Source: Aspidapion aeneum
Lineage: Eukaryota; Arthropoda; Insecta; Coleoptera; Brentidae
Length of the DNA: 64,000 bases
Direction of reading: 5' to 3'
NCBI GenBank assembly: GCA_963576565.1
Contig: OY755044.1
Coordinates: 49,743,134-49,807,133, forward strand
Position numbers and translations under genes: made by a program. How positions within the stretch are numbered: position 1 is the first letter of the stretch; each line of letters starts with the position of its first letter. Positions 52,788 to 64,000 of the stretch are shown one piece after another. The notes below the pieces were generated by a model. It was given only the letters and a program-made list of their open reading frames with translations. It did no database searches and had not been told where the DNA came from.

Positions 52788-53522
52788 ATGGTAAACGATA
52801 CCGAAAAAAGGTAAGCTCGGCTAAGGCCTTGCGTCAAACTGCAATCAATCAGTTGAGTGTGCTTGAACACTATGCGAATCAGGCGAAAACAAATCCAGCT
52901 GCTCATACAAGGTTTAAAGTTAACTTTAAAAAACTTTCTTCTTGTTGTAAGAGCTTTGAAAAGCATCATAATGCTTTACTGATCTTGATTTCAGATGATA
53001 GAAAAAGATTTTTTGGATAGATGCGTAGAGGTTGAGGCTTTGCACTATGATTTATTTGAGGTGGAGGCTGAAGAAATAAATCGAAGCCACAATGAGGTAA
53101 ATAATAAAACAATTATTTTTCCGGAACCAGAATTTTCTCTTCCCAAGTTAAATGTCCCTCCTTTTTCGGGCGATGTTGAGGAGTTTTATTGATATTTACG
53201 ATGCGGTTGTACATACGTGTAAGTGCTCGGACATTGAGAAGTTTAAATATTTACGTACGATTTTAAGAGGTCCTGCTTTAAATTTAATTAAAAATATACC
53301 TATATATAAGGAAATAATTATTTACTTTGCTACGATACGCTGGTTTCCACGTATGAAAATAAGCGCTTGCGTGCGGTTTCTTACTGGAAATCTATCGAAA
53401 ACTCACCTCGGCTATCCAATGAAGACGTTTTAGAATTGCGCAAAATGCTAGATACGTTTAAGGAAAACCTTGATTGCTTAAAAATTATGGGTTATGCGAC
53501 CCATAGTTGGTGCTTTATAGGG
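52788..53522 (+). pseudogene. BEL/Pao-type gag relic, N-terminal part
   Basis: From an ATG at 52788, with several frameshifts, the translation reads through an N-terminal helical region, then FSLPKLNVPPFSGDVEEFY, KFKYLRTILRGPALNLIKN and RAVSYWKSIENSP ... LDCLKIMGYATHSW, the order seen in BEL/Pao gag proteins. It stops where the 53523 element enters. The rest follows at 56367. Confidence 0.7.
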
Positions 53523-53840
53523 CTGTCTAACAAAACATATGATCAAATCCAAGATGTCTTCCATAGGACAAACAAACCGATTTCCCATAAGCCGTAATGT
53601 TAACAAAAACGTAAATTTTACAAAAACGACAAGAGCTTTAGTCTAAAAAATTAATCAGTTTTAAGAACAGATCCTTTGTGCATATGGGAAAAATGCGTTT
53701 TTCTTAAAAATATTAAACTAAAGCCAGAAAATCTGAAATAAAAGGGACCATGTTTTCTTCAAAAAAGTAGGTTATGTTTTTGTTTATTTTGTTTTTCTTT
53801 AACTTTTTTTCTAGTTTTTTCACTTATTTTGAATTATTAC

Positions 53841-54005
53841 ATGGGCGCACCAAGGGGGCGGGAGGCTAGGGGCCCGGGCCCCCCCCCAAACCACATATTT
53901 TTGTAGATATTTTTCATATATTTCATGAATAAACAAAAAAAATAGCATAAAGTACATTATGAGACCTCTGGGGGCCCCCCAAAGGTATCGGGCCCCCAAA
54001 GGTTT
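53841..54005. mobile_element. GC-ended MITE remnant in copy R
   Basis: Counterpart of 1561-1763 in inverse orientation, starting ATGGGCGCACC with the C homopolymer near 53880. The outer ~60 bp present in copy L are deleted here. Confidence 0.6.
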
Positions 54006-54365
54006 TTGAAGTTTTTTGACCAATGAATCAATGAACTATCAGCCCAAGGTAGAGGAAAGTAGTTCTATTCAAAGAGCTCACTTCAAGGCTCAGTTAACAG
54101 AGACGAAATTGAAATAGACTAAACTTTTCTCATCAGATTCAGGTTTTCTATTAGGATCTTTTGTTGTACTTGAATAAACCTTTTGCTAAGTAATAGGCCC
54201 TCTATAGCGTTAAACTGTGAAAAATATTTCACTATGATTTTTAAGTTTAATTGTTTTAACCCTCCAGTAGTGACATGAAAAGAGGCACAACTTATAGGTA
54301 GGTCAGTCCAACAGATCAATATGCACATATGAGTTCCAACCGAGGTTGGTCAAGCAAACTTCTAA

Positions 54366-54672
54366 AGGCCGCTTGACATGGTGCATGACAATAAAATTTG
54401 CAGGCAAATATATGAAATTTTGCCCAGGTGCATGCGCAGTACAAATCCAGCTGATTGTTGCAGGCAATCCATTTTTATCGGTCTGGTGCCATTTTTTTGC
54501 ATGCAAACTGTACTTGCATGCAAACTGGGGAATTTTTACCTAGATTCTGGGGAATCAATGCATGGCCATGCACAATGTCAAACGAAAAGAAGATTTTTTG
54601 CAGGCAACAATTTGACCGAAATTTTTTGCTTGCAAATATTTGCAGCGTGTCATGCACCATGTCAAGCGGCCT
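54366..54672. mobile_element. 307-bp MITE, TAA target duplication (PIF/Harbinger type)
   Basis: AGGCCGCTTGACATGGTGCA and its perfect reverse complement bound the unit (27-bp arms). TAA lies at 54363-54365 and 54673-54675. The equivalent site in copy L (1110-1120, CTTATTAGAAG) is empty and has the target once. Confidence 0.92.
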
Positions 54673-56366
54673 TAATAAGTACTTTACAAAATATGTTTAT
54701 TTAAAAAAATATAAGTAAACATTATATAAAAAAAAGAACTTGCAAAATTAAAATACAGTTTTTCCTTGTCATTGGCCTCACACACCGTACATCACCATAT
54801 GATTTTCCATGAACTATAATACATAGGGCTTAAGTACGGTCAAACCTAAGGTTCATCAGCTCACAACAGTAAGTACTGTTCAAATTTTACAACAGTACAA
54901 TATTCGCTGTTGTATTACTACTGTTACTATTACTTTTATTTCTGTTTTTTTGTAACAATATTTGCTCAATTATGTATCTAAAAGTTTATGCAAATAAATA
55001 TATACTCTACTCTACAATTGGGCGTAACAGCATATGACCCATTAGGAGTATTAGAACCCAAGTTTTTTTGAGAGAAATTGAAAAAAATATCTGAGAGAAC
55101 TTATTTGTTTTTCTTGTGGTCATCAAAGTCAACAAAGATTACTTTTTTTCCATCTATTATTAATGATGCCATAAAAAAAATTTTTTGGTAATAAGCTCAG
55201 AACAGTACCATAGAAATTTCACAACAGGACTTGTAGTAGGTCCAGTCAGATACTATACAAATTTTACGGTGTACAAGTTTTAGGTGTCAAAAAGCATGGA
55301 AATAAAGGAAAATTTGCACCAAAATAGTTTAAGATAAAAAGAGGTTTGAGTTAGGGAGATTGTCAAATTTACCAGTTTATTCTAAACTGTTTTGAGGTCT
55401 GTAAAATAAATATTTATTAAAGAAAAAGAAACTTTGATGATACAGGACTTCACTCGACACTATACAAGATGCTACACTACCAAAAGTTTATTTAAGAGTT
55501 CTGTAGGATGGTGTACAAATTTGGTTCAGCTCATTATTCACACTTTAACCTCATATTGTTTTCCTTTTCTTCTCCAGACCCTTTTTTCAACCATCATTTT
55601 TAAAATTTTTCAACCGTTTTGAAATAATAATCCATTCAGGAGAGACCCAGTCATGATCATTGCTGTATTCTAGTTTTGAAAGTTGCTTGCCTAGAATAGT
55701 AAAAAAATCATAGTGAAATATTTCTTACAGTTTAACACAATTCTATGTTACACTTCTGCAAAAGGTCCACTCAAGCACAAAAAAAGATCCCAATAGAAAA
55801 TGTTGCCAAAATGGCAGTTACACATTTATCCAAAACAAATCTGACAAAAAACTTTCGAATATTTCAATGTATCCTCTGTTAAGTCAGGTAATAGAGCACT
55901 TATCCACTTTCTTTTCCCTTCTTTGACCTGATACCTAGTTCATTTAAATCAAGATGATTTTTTAAGCTCAAAATACTTGGCATTCCATCAAAACTAACAT
56001 TATCAAGCTCTCCCCAGCTGCCACAATTCATAACAGCACAGAAACTAATAATAATGATTCAAACTGAGTAAAAAACTGGAAAAAAAGTAAAAAAAAAACA
56101 AAAGTAAATAAAAACATAACCTGACTTTTGAACAAAACATGGTCCCATTTATTTGAGATTTACTGGCTTCAACTCATTTTTTTGAAGAAAAACGCATTTT
56201 TCCCATGTGTACAAAGGTTCAATACTTAAAACAGCATCTTTGTTGTAAATTAAATCGTTTCACTTTTTTTAAAAATTACGTTTTTGTTAACATTGCGGCT
56301 TATGGGAAAACGCTTTGTTTGTCCTATGGCGACCATCTTGGATCGAAAAACAGCTGATCGTGACAG

Positions 56367-56690
56367 TTCGTTAGACAAGCTAATTACTGCGAACATGCTT
56401 TTGGATCGATTAGATCCCGGAACGCGTAAGTTATTTGAACAAAATCACGCTTCTAATTTAATGCCAACATTGCACGGCTCTTGCATCTTTATCTTTGTCT
56501 ATGAAACAAGATAATGTTCAAAACTCACGACTAGGGAACTTCTCGAATTCCCCCGTAATCCACGAAATAAAACAGTTTTACTCGCGAACAGACAGTCACA
56601 AAAAACTCCGAATGCCAAACAATACACGTGTTTTACTGCAAAGCAAAAAATACACATCTGATTTTTAGCTGTGAATGGCTCGCCACAAAA
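56367..56690 (+). pseudogene. BEL/Pao-type gag relic, C-terminal part
   Basis: Directly after the element the gag pattern resumes: LDKLITANMLLDRLDPGTRK, then with frame changes KLTTRE-like sequence and a degraded zinc knuckle (VFYCKAKNTHLIFSC near 56620-56665, first cysteine lost). Broken by frameshifts. Confidence 0.6.
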
Positions 56691-57265
56691 ACATCGAAAA
56701 AAGTTTTGTCAAAACGTAAAAAGGTCGAAAAAAAAATGCCGAAAGTAATTTGGTCGAAAATAAAAAAATCGAAAGTAAAATAGACGAAAATAATTTAAAC
56801 GAAACGTAGTTTTGTCGATCCGTAATATTGTCGAAAATAATATAGTAGAAAATAATTTAGACGAAGCGTTATTTCGTCGATCCGTAAAATTGTCGAAAAT
56901 AATATAGTAGAAAATAATTTAGACGAAGCGTTATTTCGTCGACCCTTAAAAATGTCGAAACGTAAAAGCATCGAAACGTAAAATCATCGAAACGTAATTA
57001 AGTCGATTCGCAGAATGATCGAACCGTAAAAAAATCGAATCATAAAAAGGTCGAACCGTAAAAAAGTCGAAAAATAATAAAATCGAAAAATAAAAGAGAA
57101 GAAAGCAATTTAAGCGAAACGTAATTTTGTCGATCCGTAAAAATGTCGAAACGTAAAAAAGTCGAAAATTAAACTCGCGATACGCAATGGAGAAGAGACG
57201 CAAAATCATCGAAACGTAATTATGTCGAAACGTAAAAAGCTCGAACCGTAAAAAAGTCGAAAATG
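56691..57265. repeat. GTCGAAA(C)GTAAAA degenerate tandem repeat, ~16-bp period
   Basis: Words such as GTCGAAAATAAT, GTCGAAACGTAAAA and GTCGATCCGTAA recur every 14-17 bp for about 570 bp. The tract is CpG-bearing in AT-rich surroundings. Confidence 0.85.
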
Positions 57266-57906
57266 CGGGTGCGATGTTGCCTTATTTTGCAAAATTTCTT
57301 GGCTGAATTCGTTAAACTTACGCTGAAAGTTTCACTATATATGGTTAGATGGCACCTGAGGTCATCTCAAAGAACGAAGGGGCCGCTTATAAATTAGCTG
57401 AGGTAATCGAAATCGTTTTTAGCATGTTCTCCAGTAGTATAATTTCAGTTCCTATTATTTTATTATTAAATAATAGTTATAGTTTTCTAAAACTCTTACA
57501 TTATTAGAAAATACTTTAATATTATAAATAAAATACACATGTAGGCACCTAAGTATTAATTAAATCTTATACGCCAGTAGCTAGCCCATGGAATAGTAAA
57601 GAAATTCAAACCTCGCAATGTCTATTAATTATGTTTAAAATAGACGATATCTAAACCAAAATTTTTCTGGAAAAAATGAAGAAATTTCTAGTATTTGCGC
57701 TGGTATATTGACATAAGACTAGATTGAGCCAATCTGGGTCGATTTCGTTTTGCTAGCACACAACTTTTTTTTTCGATTAGATCCCACCTAATCCTATTAA
57801 CAGACTTAATTTTTTTTGCATCTGAGAAAAAGCCCATAAAAAAACGAAGCTGACGTGTTTTTGTTTTTTTCTTCTAAAAACCCCAAATAAGTACCTTATT
57901 TACATT
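57266..57906. other. No recognisable gene
   Basis: AT-rich. 57835-57890 resembles 43770-43830 (GACGTGTTTTT ... CTAAAAA), a dispersed repeat. Confidence 0.4.
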
Positions 57907-58387
57907 AACCCCTAAGTAGCCACTACCGACTTTTTTTTCAAATTGCACTCTTAAATCTACTGCCAATTCTAAATACAACCCCATATGTTTTGTTTTTATT
58001 TAAAATAGGTATTTTGCTTTAAGTAAAAAAGTATTTATAAAATATATATAGACAAATACTATTTTTTATTATGACCCATTACAATGTTAAAATTCTGCTC
58101 CTTTGGCCGCTACACTAACGGAGATATAGCGTGTAAAGGAAATTCGGGGACACCGTGTATACACGCGTGTTATTAAATAATTGTTTTAGGTCCTAATTTT
58201 ATACTTTTATTGTCATTTTCTGTAATGTCATTAAAAAATGGCCCACTTTTTATTTTTGTAGTTACACTGTTTCCATTGTTAAAAAATGATAATCGTAGCC
58301 ATCTAAATTATGTACCTGTATTTTAATTTAAAAAAATAGGAGCTGCCATTTTAGAAAAAAAACTTGGTGGTGGCTACTTAGGGGTTG
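57907..58387. mobile_element. ~480-bp MITE with AACCCCTAAGTAGCCAC ends
   Basis: AACCCCTAAGTAGCCACTACC (57907 on) is mirrored by GGTGGTGGCTACTTAGGGGTT (to 58386) with one mismatch. The interior is non-coding. Confidence 0.8.
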
Positions 58388-58904
58388 ATGCATGAAAAAA
58401 TATTGTTTCTACAAGCGTGTGGAAAATTTGATTTTCCACACTATTTTTAGTGCAAAAAATTTTACTTTGCCGCACTAGTGTCGAAAATATTTCCGCAGAG
58501 AAATGTCAAATTTAAAAAAAACCTGTATAGATTTGAAGTTTCTATTAACAATAATGCCAACAAAATGCCTTGGTTGCTATGGTGAAAAGGTAAGATGTCA
58601 AATTTCTATAAAACACTTGTTTTTTGGAAAAAGTCGCGTGACTATAACACTGTATTTTTCTATATCATTTAATTTTTTTATGTTTTTCCGACGCTTGTAG
58701 AAAAACAATTTTTCCTAACTCTTGTGGAAAATCTTTTTCAACGGTCAACTAGACAGTCTCGTGCGGATTTTTACACTTGATAGGAAAATAGCTATTGACG
58801 ACTTGATGCTATAAGGGCTAGTAGGCATCATGAAAAACCCCGTGTTTTAAAATATTTTATATTTACTATTAACAAAGATATAGCGTGTGAGGGAAATTCT
58901 GGGA
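58388..58904. other. No recognisable gene
   Basis: Contains GTGGAAAATTTGATTTTCCAC palindromic words near 58420 and a phrase AGCGTGTGAGGGAAATTC that parallels 58128-58145. Confidence 0.4.
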
Positions 58905-60400
58905 CTTATTATTATTATTTAGTCGGTTTAGAACGTTTTTCCACGTTGTCCGACGCCTATTCTCCACCTCCTTCGATCCTGACAATCATCTTCTGTCAGA
59001 TTTTTTTGACTCATTGATCTTTGGATTGACTGTTGCCATTCTAGTTTAGGACGCCCTCTTTTTCTGCGCCCTATTGGTTGCCATTCTAGGACCTGCTTTG
59101 GTAATCTTTCGTCGTTCATCCGTTGTACATGGCCGTACCATATCAGTTGTCTTTTAGTGATGTCATCCGTTATGCTTCCCTCGATTCCCATTCTTTCTTT
59201 TATGATCTCATTTCTTATGTGATCTGTTCTAGATATTCTCATTTATCTTCTTATTGTCCATCCATTTCGACACTTTCCATTTTTGTTTTGTATTTTTCTG
59301 TTACGCGACAAGTCTCTATTCCATACAACAGCGTGCTTTTCACCATTGTTTCATATATGTTAAATTTAACATTCTTTTTTATCACTCTGCTCCATAAAAT
59401 ACTGTTAAGACATCCAATAACCTTTTTTGCTTTTACTATTCTTTTTTCCAGTTCATTACAGTCTGTTCCTGTCTTATCAAATGTGACACGTACATACTCA
59501 TTGCTTGGAGATATTACTTGTCCATTGTCTAGTTCTAACTCACTGGATTTGTTTCCAATACATAAGTACTGTGTCTTGTCCACGTTCACTGTTAATCCCC
59601 ACTTTTGGTATTCTTAAATTAAGTTTCTCATCATATACTCCATGTCTTCTTTATCATTAGCTATTACTTGGACGTCAGCAAACTGTAGTGTGTATATGGT
59701 AAATCGGTCGTTAAGTTGTATTCCCATGCCGGGCACTTTCCGTTTCCAGTTTTTTAGAGCTACTGCGATATATATTTTAAAAAGAGTGGGAGAGATACAA
59801 CATCCCTGTCTTAAGCCTTCTGTTACCAGGAATTCTTTTGAAAGTCGATTTCCAATTTTAATTCCAGAGTTTTACCCATTGTATAGTTCTTTCATCGCTT
59901 TTATGTATGTATATGGCTGATATTAGTCTGCTCTAACAATGTCCATAGTTCTTCTACTGGAACGGTATCATATGCTTTTTGTAGGTCCACAAAGGCAACA
60001 TGGGTCTCTATATCTCTGGCGCTCCTTTTCTCAATGACTTGTTTAAGACAAAAACATTATCACTACAAGATCTGCCTGCACGAAACCCACTTTGCTCTTC
60101 TTCTTCTTGCTCATGAAAATCATTCTCTATTAGATCTCTAAGAATCCTACTGTACAATCTACTTAGAGTAATGGTTACTGAAATTCCTCTGTAATTGTTG
60201 TAATCCAGCTTGTTTCCTTTATGTGTTGAGTATATGAATGCAATTTTCCAATCATCAGGTACTAGATGTCCGTTTATGCATTGATTGATAATATATGTGA
60301 GATTTTCGATTAGTTCCTCTGATCCATATTTGAGCATTTTAGCATATATTCCTCCAGGTCCGCTAGCTTTTCCAGATTTAAGCTTTATATTTATTTAATA
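58905..60400 (-). pseudogene. RTE-type LINE remnant, 5' truncated, with (TAA)n tail
   Basis: Minus strand from 60400: KASGPGGIYAKMLKYG, NYRGISVTITLSRLYSRIL, EEQSGFRAGRSC (RT fingers), then after frameshifts and loss around 60005-59600 the segment DKTQYLCIGNKS, FDKTGTDCNELEKRIVKAKK, and the C-terminus RISRTDHIRNEII ... RQLIWYGHVQRMNDERLPK, GRRKRGRPKLEW. This combination is typical of RTE-clade elements. Several stops make it dead. The plus-strand ATTATTATT at 58908-58919 is its short 3' tail. Confidence 0.85.
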
Positions 60401-61040
60401 TTATTATTAAACGTATTATTTCTAATCGTACATCATGTAAACTTATGTTGTATGCAGTGATCTCTCTCGCCAACGATTATTATAATCGTTGCTCTCTTGC
60501 AAGCTTTCATACCTGGCCGCTGGATGGCTTAACTCAGCAAACATATTTAGGGTCACTGCATCTTGGAAGATATATCCTATTAGATATAATATTAGTTATA
60601 GTACTTACCTACAATGATAAAAAAAATAATATTTCTGTGGGATTACTCTAAATTTTGCCCTTTTTGGTTAAAATGGTTATAGTTTCTAGAGTCATATTCC
60701 TGTGATTCTGCCGTGCTTCCAATCAGGTAGACTCTGTGCAAAAACATGATTTTTTTAGAAAAATTCCAAACCTTTTAGTTTTGTATTTTACATCGATATT
60801 GTTTTACATCGATTTGTTTTAAAATAACACACAGTATCTTTAAAGTTTGTTAGACTCGCGAGCATTTAACGGCATTGTTAGAGATATATTACTTAAATAT
60901 TAAATCAAGCAAAACAAACTTCAAACCTATCGGGGCTTCGAGCCTCGAGATAAACCTGGACGATCAGTCTAAAGTAGGAATGTTTAGGAAGCCAGAATAA
61001 TTTTTAATGGTACCTAGCCATAATGCTACACTTTCTTTAT
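60401..61040. other. No recognisable gene
   Basis: Includes a small inverted repeat (AACGATTATTATAATCGTT near 60472-60490). Otherwise unassigned AT-rich DNA. Confidence 0.45.
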
Positions 61041-61049
61041 TTTAATTTG

Positions 61050-61280
61050 ATGTCCTATGTACGTACCATATACGTCTGAGGTACGTACATTTTCAGTACT
61101 ATATACGTACCATGTACGTCTGGAGTACGTACATATTACGTTTAACTGGACGTACCATGTTAGTATCTAGTACGAGTTTTTTACGTACATAGTAGGTACA
61201 TTCATCGAAAATACGTCGAATGTTAGTAGATAGTACGTCCATATTACGTACAAATCCCTACGACGCGACGTACATATATG
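61050..61280. repeat. TACGTAC-rich degenerate repeat
   Basis: At least a dozen ACGTAC or near-identical words (CGTACCATATACGTC, CGTACCATGTACGTC, TACGTACAT) at irregular 10-25 bp spacing. Most are palindromic and all contain CpG. Confidence 0.8.
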
Positions 61281-61654
61281 GGCGTAAGCTCTCCAGTCCT
61301 CATTTTGGGAGGTTCTCTTTTGAGCGCAAACCTGTTACTTGGGGACAGTTTTTTGATTGAAAAAAGTCATGCAGGGGGTATCCGAACCTGTAAGGAAATG
61401 TTTGTGATTAATTGACAAAGGTTAGGAAAACACCAATTTCGACCTCCTAAAAGGAGGACAGTGGAGCTAATTCAAGAAAATAATTTTTCCAAAATATGTG
61501 TCGGTTTGGTTCGGTTTGGTTTCAAACTCTCTAAGATCCGGGGAAAGAAGTCAGGGAAGTTTTCTTATGAAAAAATATGTTAGAAAGTCGAACTATACGA
61601 GTTGTGTAAAGTTTGGCAATCCAGGTTAGAACTTTTTTTTCACAAAGCTTTTTT

Positions 61655-61920
61655 TACAATGAAATTATTTTTAAACAAATTTCTATTCGAGGAAAATGTT
61701 TTCGAACTATTACTTTCGAATAAATTTCCATTCAAAATAACTGTTTTCGAACAAATTTTTGATTAAAGAAGAAATTTCCGTTTAAAGAAATGGTTTTTAA
61801 ACAAATTTTCGTTTGAAAAAAATATTTTCAAACAAATTTCTATTAGAAGAAACTATTTTTAAACAAATTTCCGTTCGAAGAAAATGTTTTGAAACAAATT
61901 TCCGTCAGGAAAAACTGTAA
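61655..61920. repeat. ~42-bp degenerate tandem repeat
   Basis: Phrases of the form TTTTTAAACAAATTTCCGTTCGAAGAAA recur about six times from 61660 to 61915 with variation. Just before, 61500-61530 has GGTTCGGTTTGG pentamers like those near 12600. Confidence 0.8.
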
Positions 61921-62034
61921 AAAAGTACTATTTGTGCGTTTGTGAGTGTGTGTGTGTTTGTGCCGATGTGTATGTAGTAAAGCCTAGTAGTAGTAATCAT
62001 TAGAGTGTAGCTACTTTCGATTTTTTATTGGGAC

Positions 62035-62232
62035 CCTTTGTTTTTCAATCTTTTGTTTTTTGACCTTTTGTATTTTCGACCTTTTGTATTTTTGATCCTT
62101 TATATTTTCGACCTTTTGAACTTTCGGCTTTTGTATTTTCGACCTCTTGTAGTTTCGGCTTTTTGTTTTTCGACTTTTTGTAGTGTCGCCCTGATGTTCT
62201 CGACCTTTTGTATTTAGGACCTTTTGTACTTT
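62035..62232. repeat. CGACCTTTTGTATTTT degenerate tandem repeat, ~15-16-bp period
   Basis: About 12 copies of (C/T)GACCTTTTGTATTTT-like units. On the minus strand they yield a K/Q-rich open frame that is a by-product. Confidence 0.85.
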
Positions 62233-62834
62233 TAACCTCTTAAACCGTAATAAAATAATGGTAGGCATATTATAAAACTGGGGACGACAGTGTTTACTTT
62301 TAATCCCGCGACGAGAATTTTCAAGCCCGACAGGAAGGACGGCTATATATTCTGCTAAGTAACTAAAAGGGCCTTTAATGCCAAGGTTTATAAACAAAAA
62401 ATAATAATAATCATAAAATAAATATTAAACCACTAACCGATACTCTAGTTTTAGCATATAATAATATAGTGGGCAGTGATTTGTCATTTATTTGGTGGAC
62501 TATGGACCCGTTGCTATAGCATGTCGTTAAACAAAAGTTAGTCAAACGCTAGCAAACATAGAAAAAATGTGGAAAAAATAATATTTATTTCGTAACAAAC
62601 TAAATAGGTTTAGTCAAGAAAAAGTTCGAATTAAATTTCTCTATGATGGAACAAACATGGACCAAAGAATAAAGGCTATTCCTACTTTGAGATGGACATT
62701 AAAAAGGCCACCGAAGAAAGCAGCTTTCAGAGTACCGAAAATGATGCAATAAACATAGTGTCGAAAATTTCAAAAGGTTGATTTACATCCTGAAGAAGTC
62801 TAGACGTTAAATTCTTCCTATGAAGGCAATATTT
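62233..62834. other. No recognisable gene
   Basis: 62285-62390 has TTTAATCCCGCGACGAGA-like sequence resembling the element near 39155-39215. 62640-62790 is open in places but matches no family I know. Confidence 0.4.
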
Positions 62835-63090
62835 GGAGAGCATTACTGGAAAAGAAGCCAAGCGCCATTATTTATATTTTGGAAAAATCAGAGTTAAAGT
62901 TAAGATTAAATTGTAAATCGTTTAAAAGGGAATCAAATTATGTTTTGATATACTCTGGATAGAGTACTCCTAATTAATTATGCCCTTAAAAATGTTGGCA
63001 GAATTTTGTTTTTTTTTATTGAAGGCGCTTGGCACTTATAATGCAAAATTTAGGTTTTGGCGCTTGGCTCCTTTTCCAGTAACGCTCTCC
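62835..63090. mobile_element. 256-bp MITE with ~35-bp inverted ends
   Basis: GGAGAGCATTACTGGAAAAG and on through AGCCAAGCGCC is mirrored by GGCGCTTGGCTCC ... GCTCTCC at 63055-63090, with two mismatches. ATTT flanks both sides, a possible 4-bp target duplication. Confidence 0.85.
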
Positions 63091-63830
63091 ATTTTATGCC
63101 AAAGGACACAATAATAATTGAAATCAACCAAGTCATCAGCAAAGTACAGTAAACTTACGGCAAGCTGGAAGCAGCATAAGAACCGTAATCGTGTATCTTG
63201 ATAGCTTTTTGTTTTTGTATTCTAATAAAATAAAATGATCGAAAACACCTATATTTGGCCTTTATAGTTTTAAAGAACTTAGTTACCCTAGTCCATGAAA
63301 AAAAAGGATTAAACGTACACTTTTATTCCCTAGAGCGCATAAAGAAAAACATAATAGTTTTCTATATTTTATAATATATCGTCACCCTAATTCTGAAACA
63401 TCGTAACCCAACTCAAAATATTACAAGAATAAGAAAAGGTAGAAGCAAATTACATAGCGTAAACATTATGCGACTTATAAGAAATCGCGGGAATGACCGT
63501 TTTATTATTTTTTTTGGTTGCGAGGATTTAGCAGCATATAGAATTTTCATTTTTTTGTGGGTTACGACGTGTCAGAATTAGGGTATTGATATATAAAACA
63601 TGTCAACTAATTTTTGGTTTCTTGCTCTGCGTGGGTCCTAACACATATTGCAATCATAAAAAACTTATTTTTTATATTCGATAATCTGAAAAAGCATTAT
63701 TTTAATGGTTTGTTTATTTGGATAGTCTAAATATATATACCGGGTGTGATAGACAGTTCTCTACGTAATATTTGTAAACCATTTTATTTTTTTGAACACA
63801 AAGAAAGCTACGCTCCTGAGAGTGTCAGAT
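63091..63830. other. No recognisable gene
   Basis: AT-rich unassigned DNA. 63740 has ATATATATACCGGGTGTG, a word often seen at repeat termini. Confidence 0.4.
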
Positions 63831-63833
63831 CAC

Positions 63834-64000
63834 CCTTTTTGAGTCAGTCTTTATTCTACAAAAGCGAGCAGTACGCAAACTATTTAATGTCAATCCTCAA
63901 GAACATTGTAGGCCACTTTTTAAAATTGCAGGGATATTAACGTTACCGTGTCTTTTTATTTTGGAGACAGTCAGCCTGGTTCATAAAAAGAAGCTTCAAG
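63834..64000 (+). pseudogene. CR1/L2-group LINE ORF2 C-terminal fragment (runs off window)
   Basis: An open frame FESVFILQKRAVRKLF continuing to ILTLPCLFILETVSLVHKK matches, motif for motif, the end of the LINE at 14070 (FILQKRVVRYL ... EILTVPCIFILESV), but differs in sequence, so it is another family member. No stop before the window edge. Upstream RT is absent. Confidence 0.75.

Larger units (their letters stand above)
53523..56366. mobile_element. Non-autonomous inverted-repeat DNA element, copy R (complete)
   Basis: Both ends share an inverted repeat of about 95 bp with gaps: CTGTC at the termini, CAAGATG(T/G)(T/C)..CCATAGGACAAACAAA and TTTCCCATAAGCCG(T/C)AATGTTAAC. Length 2,844 bp, no transposase. 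The reverse complement matches copy L (1-2079). It lies inside a BEL/Pao gag relic. A clear target duplication was not found, so the outermost bases are approximate. Confidence 0.75.

Noticed and set aside
62011..62397. K-rich 128-codon minus-strand frame
   Set aside because: Produced by the CGACCTTTTGTATTTT tandem repeat.
1..64000. tRNA, rRNA or snRNA genes
   Set aside because: Looked for canonical B-box-like and snRNA words by eye and saw none convincing; a tRNAscan-SE or Infernal run would be decisive.

Overview
This is AT-rich nuclear DNA from an animal, very probably an insect. A beetle is my best guess, from the mixture of repeat families, but I cannot prove it. It holds almost no host sequence. 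The one clear host gene part is coding exon 1 of the autophagy kinase Atg1/ULK (11818-11907, + strand), which ends in a good splice donor. Its upstream region carries a perfect GTCACGTGAC (CLEAR/MITF-TFEB type) site. Host-looking sequence around the exon spans only about 450 bp (11463-11916). A transposon terminus lies just upstream and another begins 9 nt inside the intron. No later Atg1 exon was recognised, so 11908-64000 is probably intron 1 filled with repeats.

Layout: 1-2079 is part of a 2.9 kb inverted-repeat element whose inverted relative lies at 53523-56366. 2407-2838 is a Harbinger-like reading frame split by a 141 bp MITE. 3504-3591 is a THAP-like relic. 6197-11459 may be one composite element holding a ~145 bp tandem array, a 10-bp minisatellite and a Penelope-like retroelement end with a GIY-YIG domain. 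11917-22490 holds inverted copies of a hairpin-rich element. One copy is interrupted by an apparently intact CR1/L2-type LINE (ORF1 16892-18304, ORF2 14070-~16891, minus strand), and a foldback element sits at 19727-21420. 22625-23711 is a LINE fragment.

The most striking part is 25281-34283: a satellite array of near-identical 514-bp units, 12 in one orientation and 5 inverted. Each unit encodes a type I hammerhead ribozyme (core CTGAGGA ... GAAAC, cleavage triplet GTC). The array abuts a decayed RNase H-bearing LINE (34284-36939). That LINE is interrupted by a 9,366 bp P-element (36940-46305) with 52-bp terminal inverted repeats and an exact 8-bp target duplication. The P-element carries a split THAP exon and a broken transposase. 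The LINE reading frame resumes at 46306.

The right third holds a PHD-finger LINE ORF1 start (47347), a diverged repeat block (47.7-50 kb), two head-to-head Ty3/gypsy fragments (50045-51518), a BEL/Pao gag relic split by the 53523-56366 element, several short-period tandem repeats, an RTE-type LINE remnant (58905-60400) and a LINE fragment running off the right edge. Nothing here forms an operon or pathway. The common thread is nested transposition and self-cleaving RNA motifs around one autophagy gene exon.
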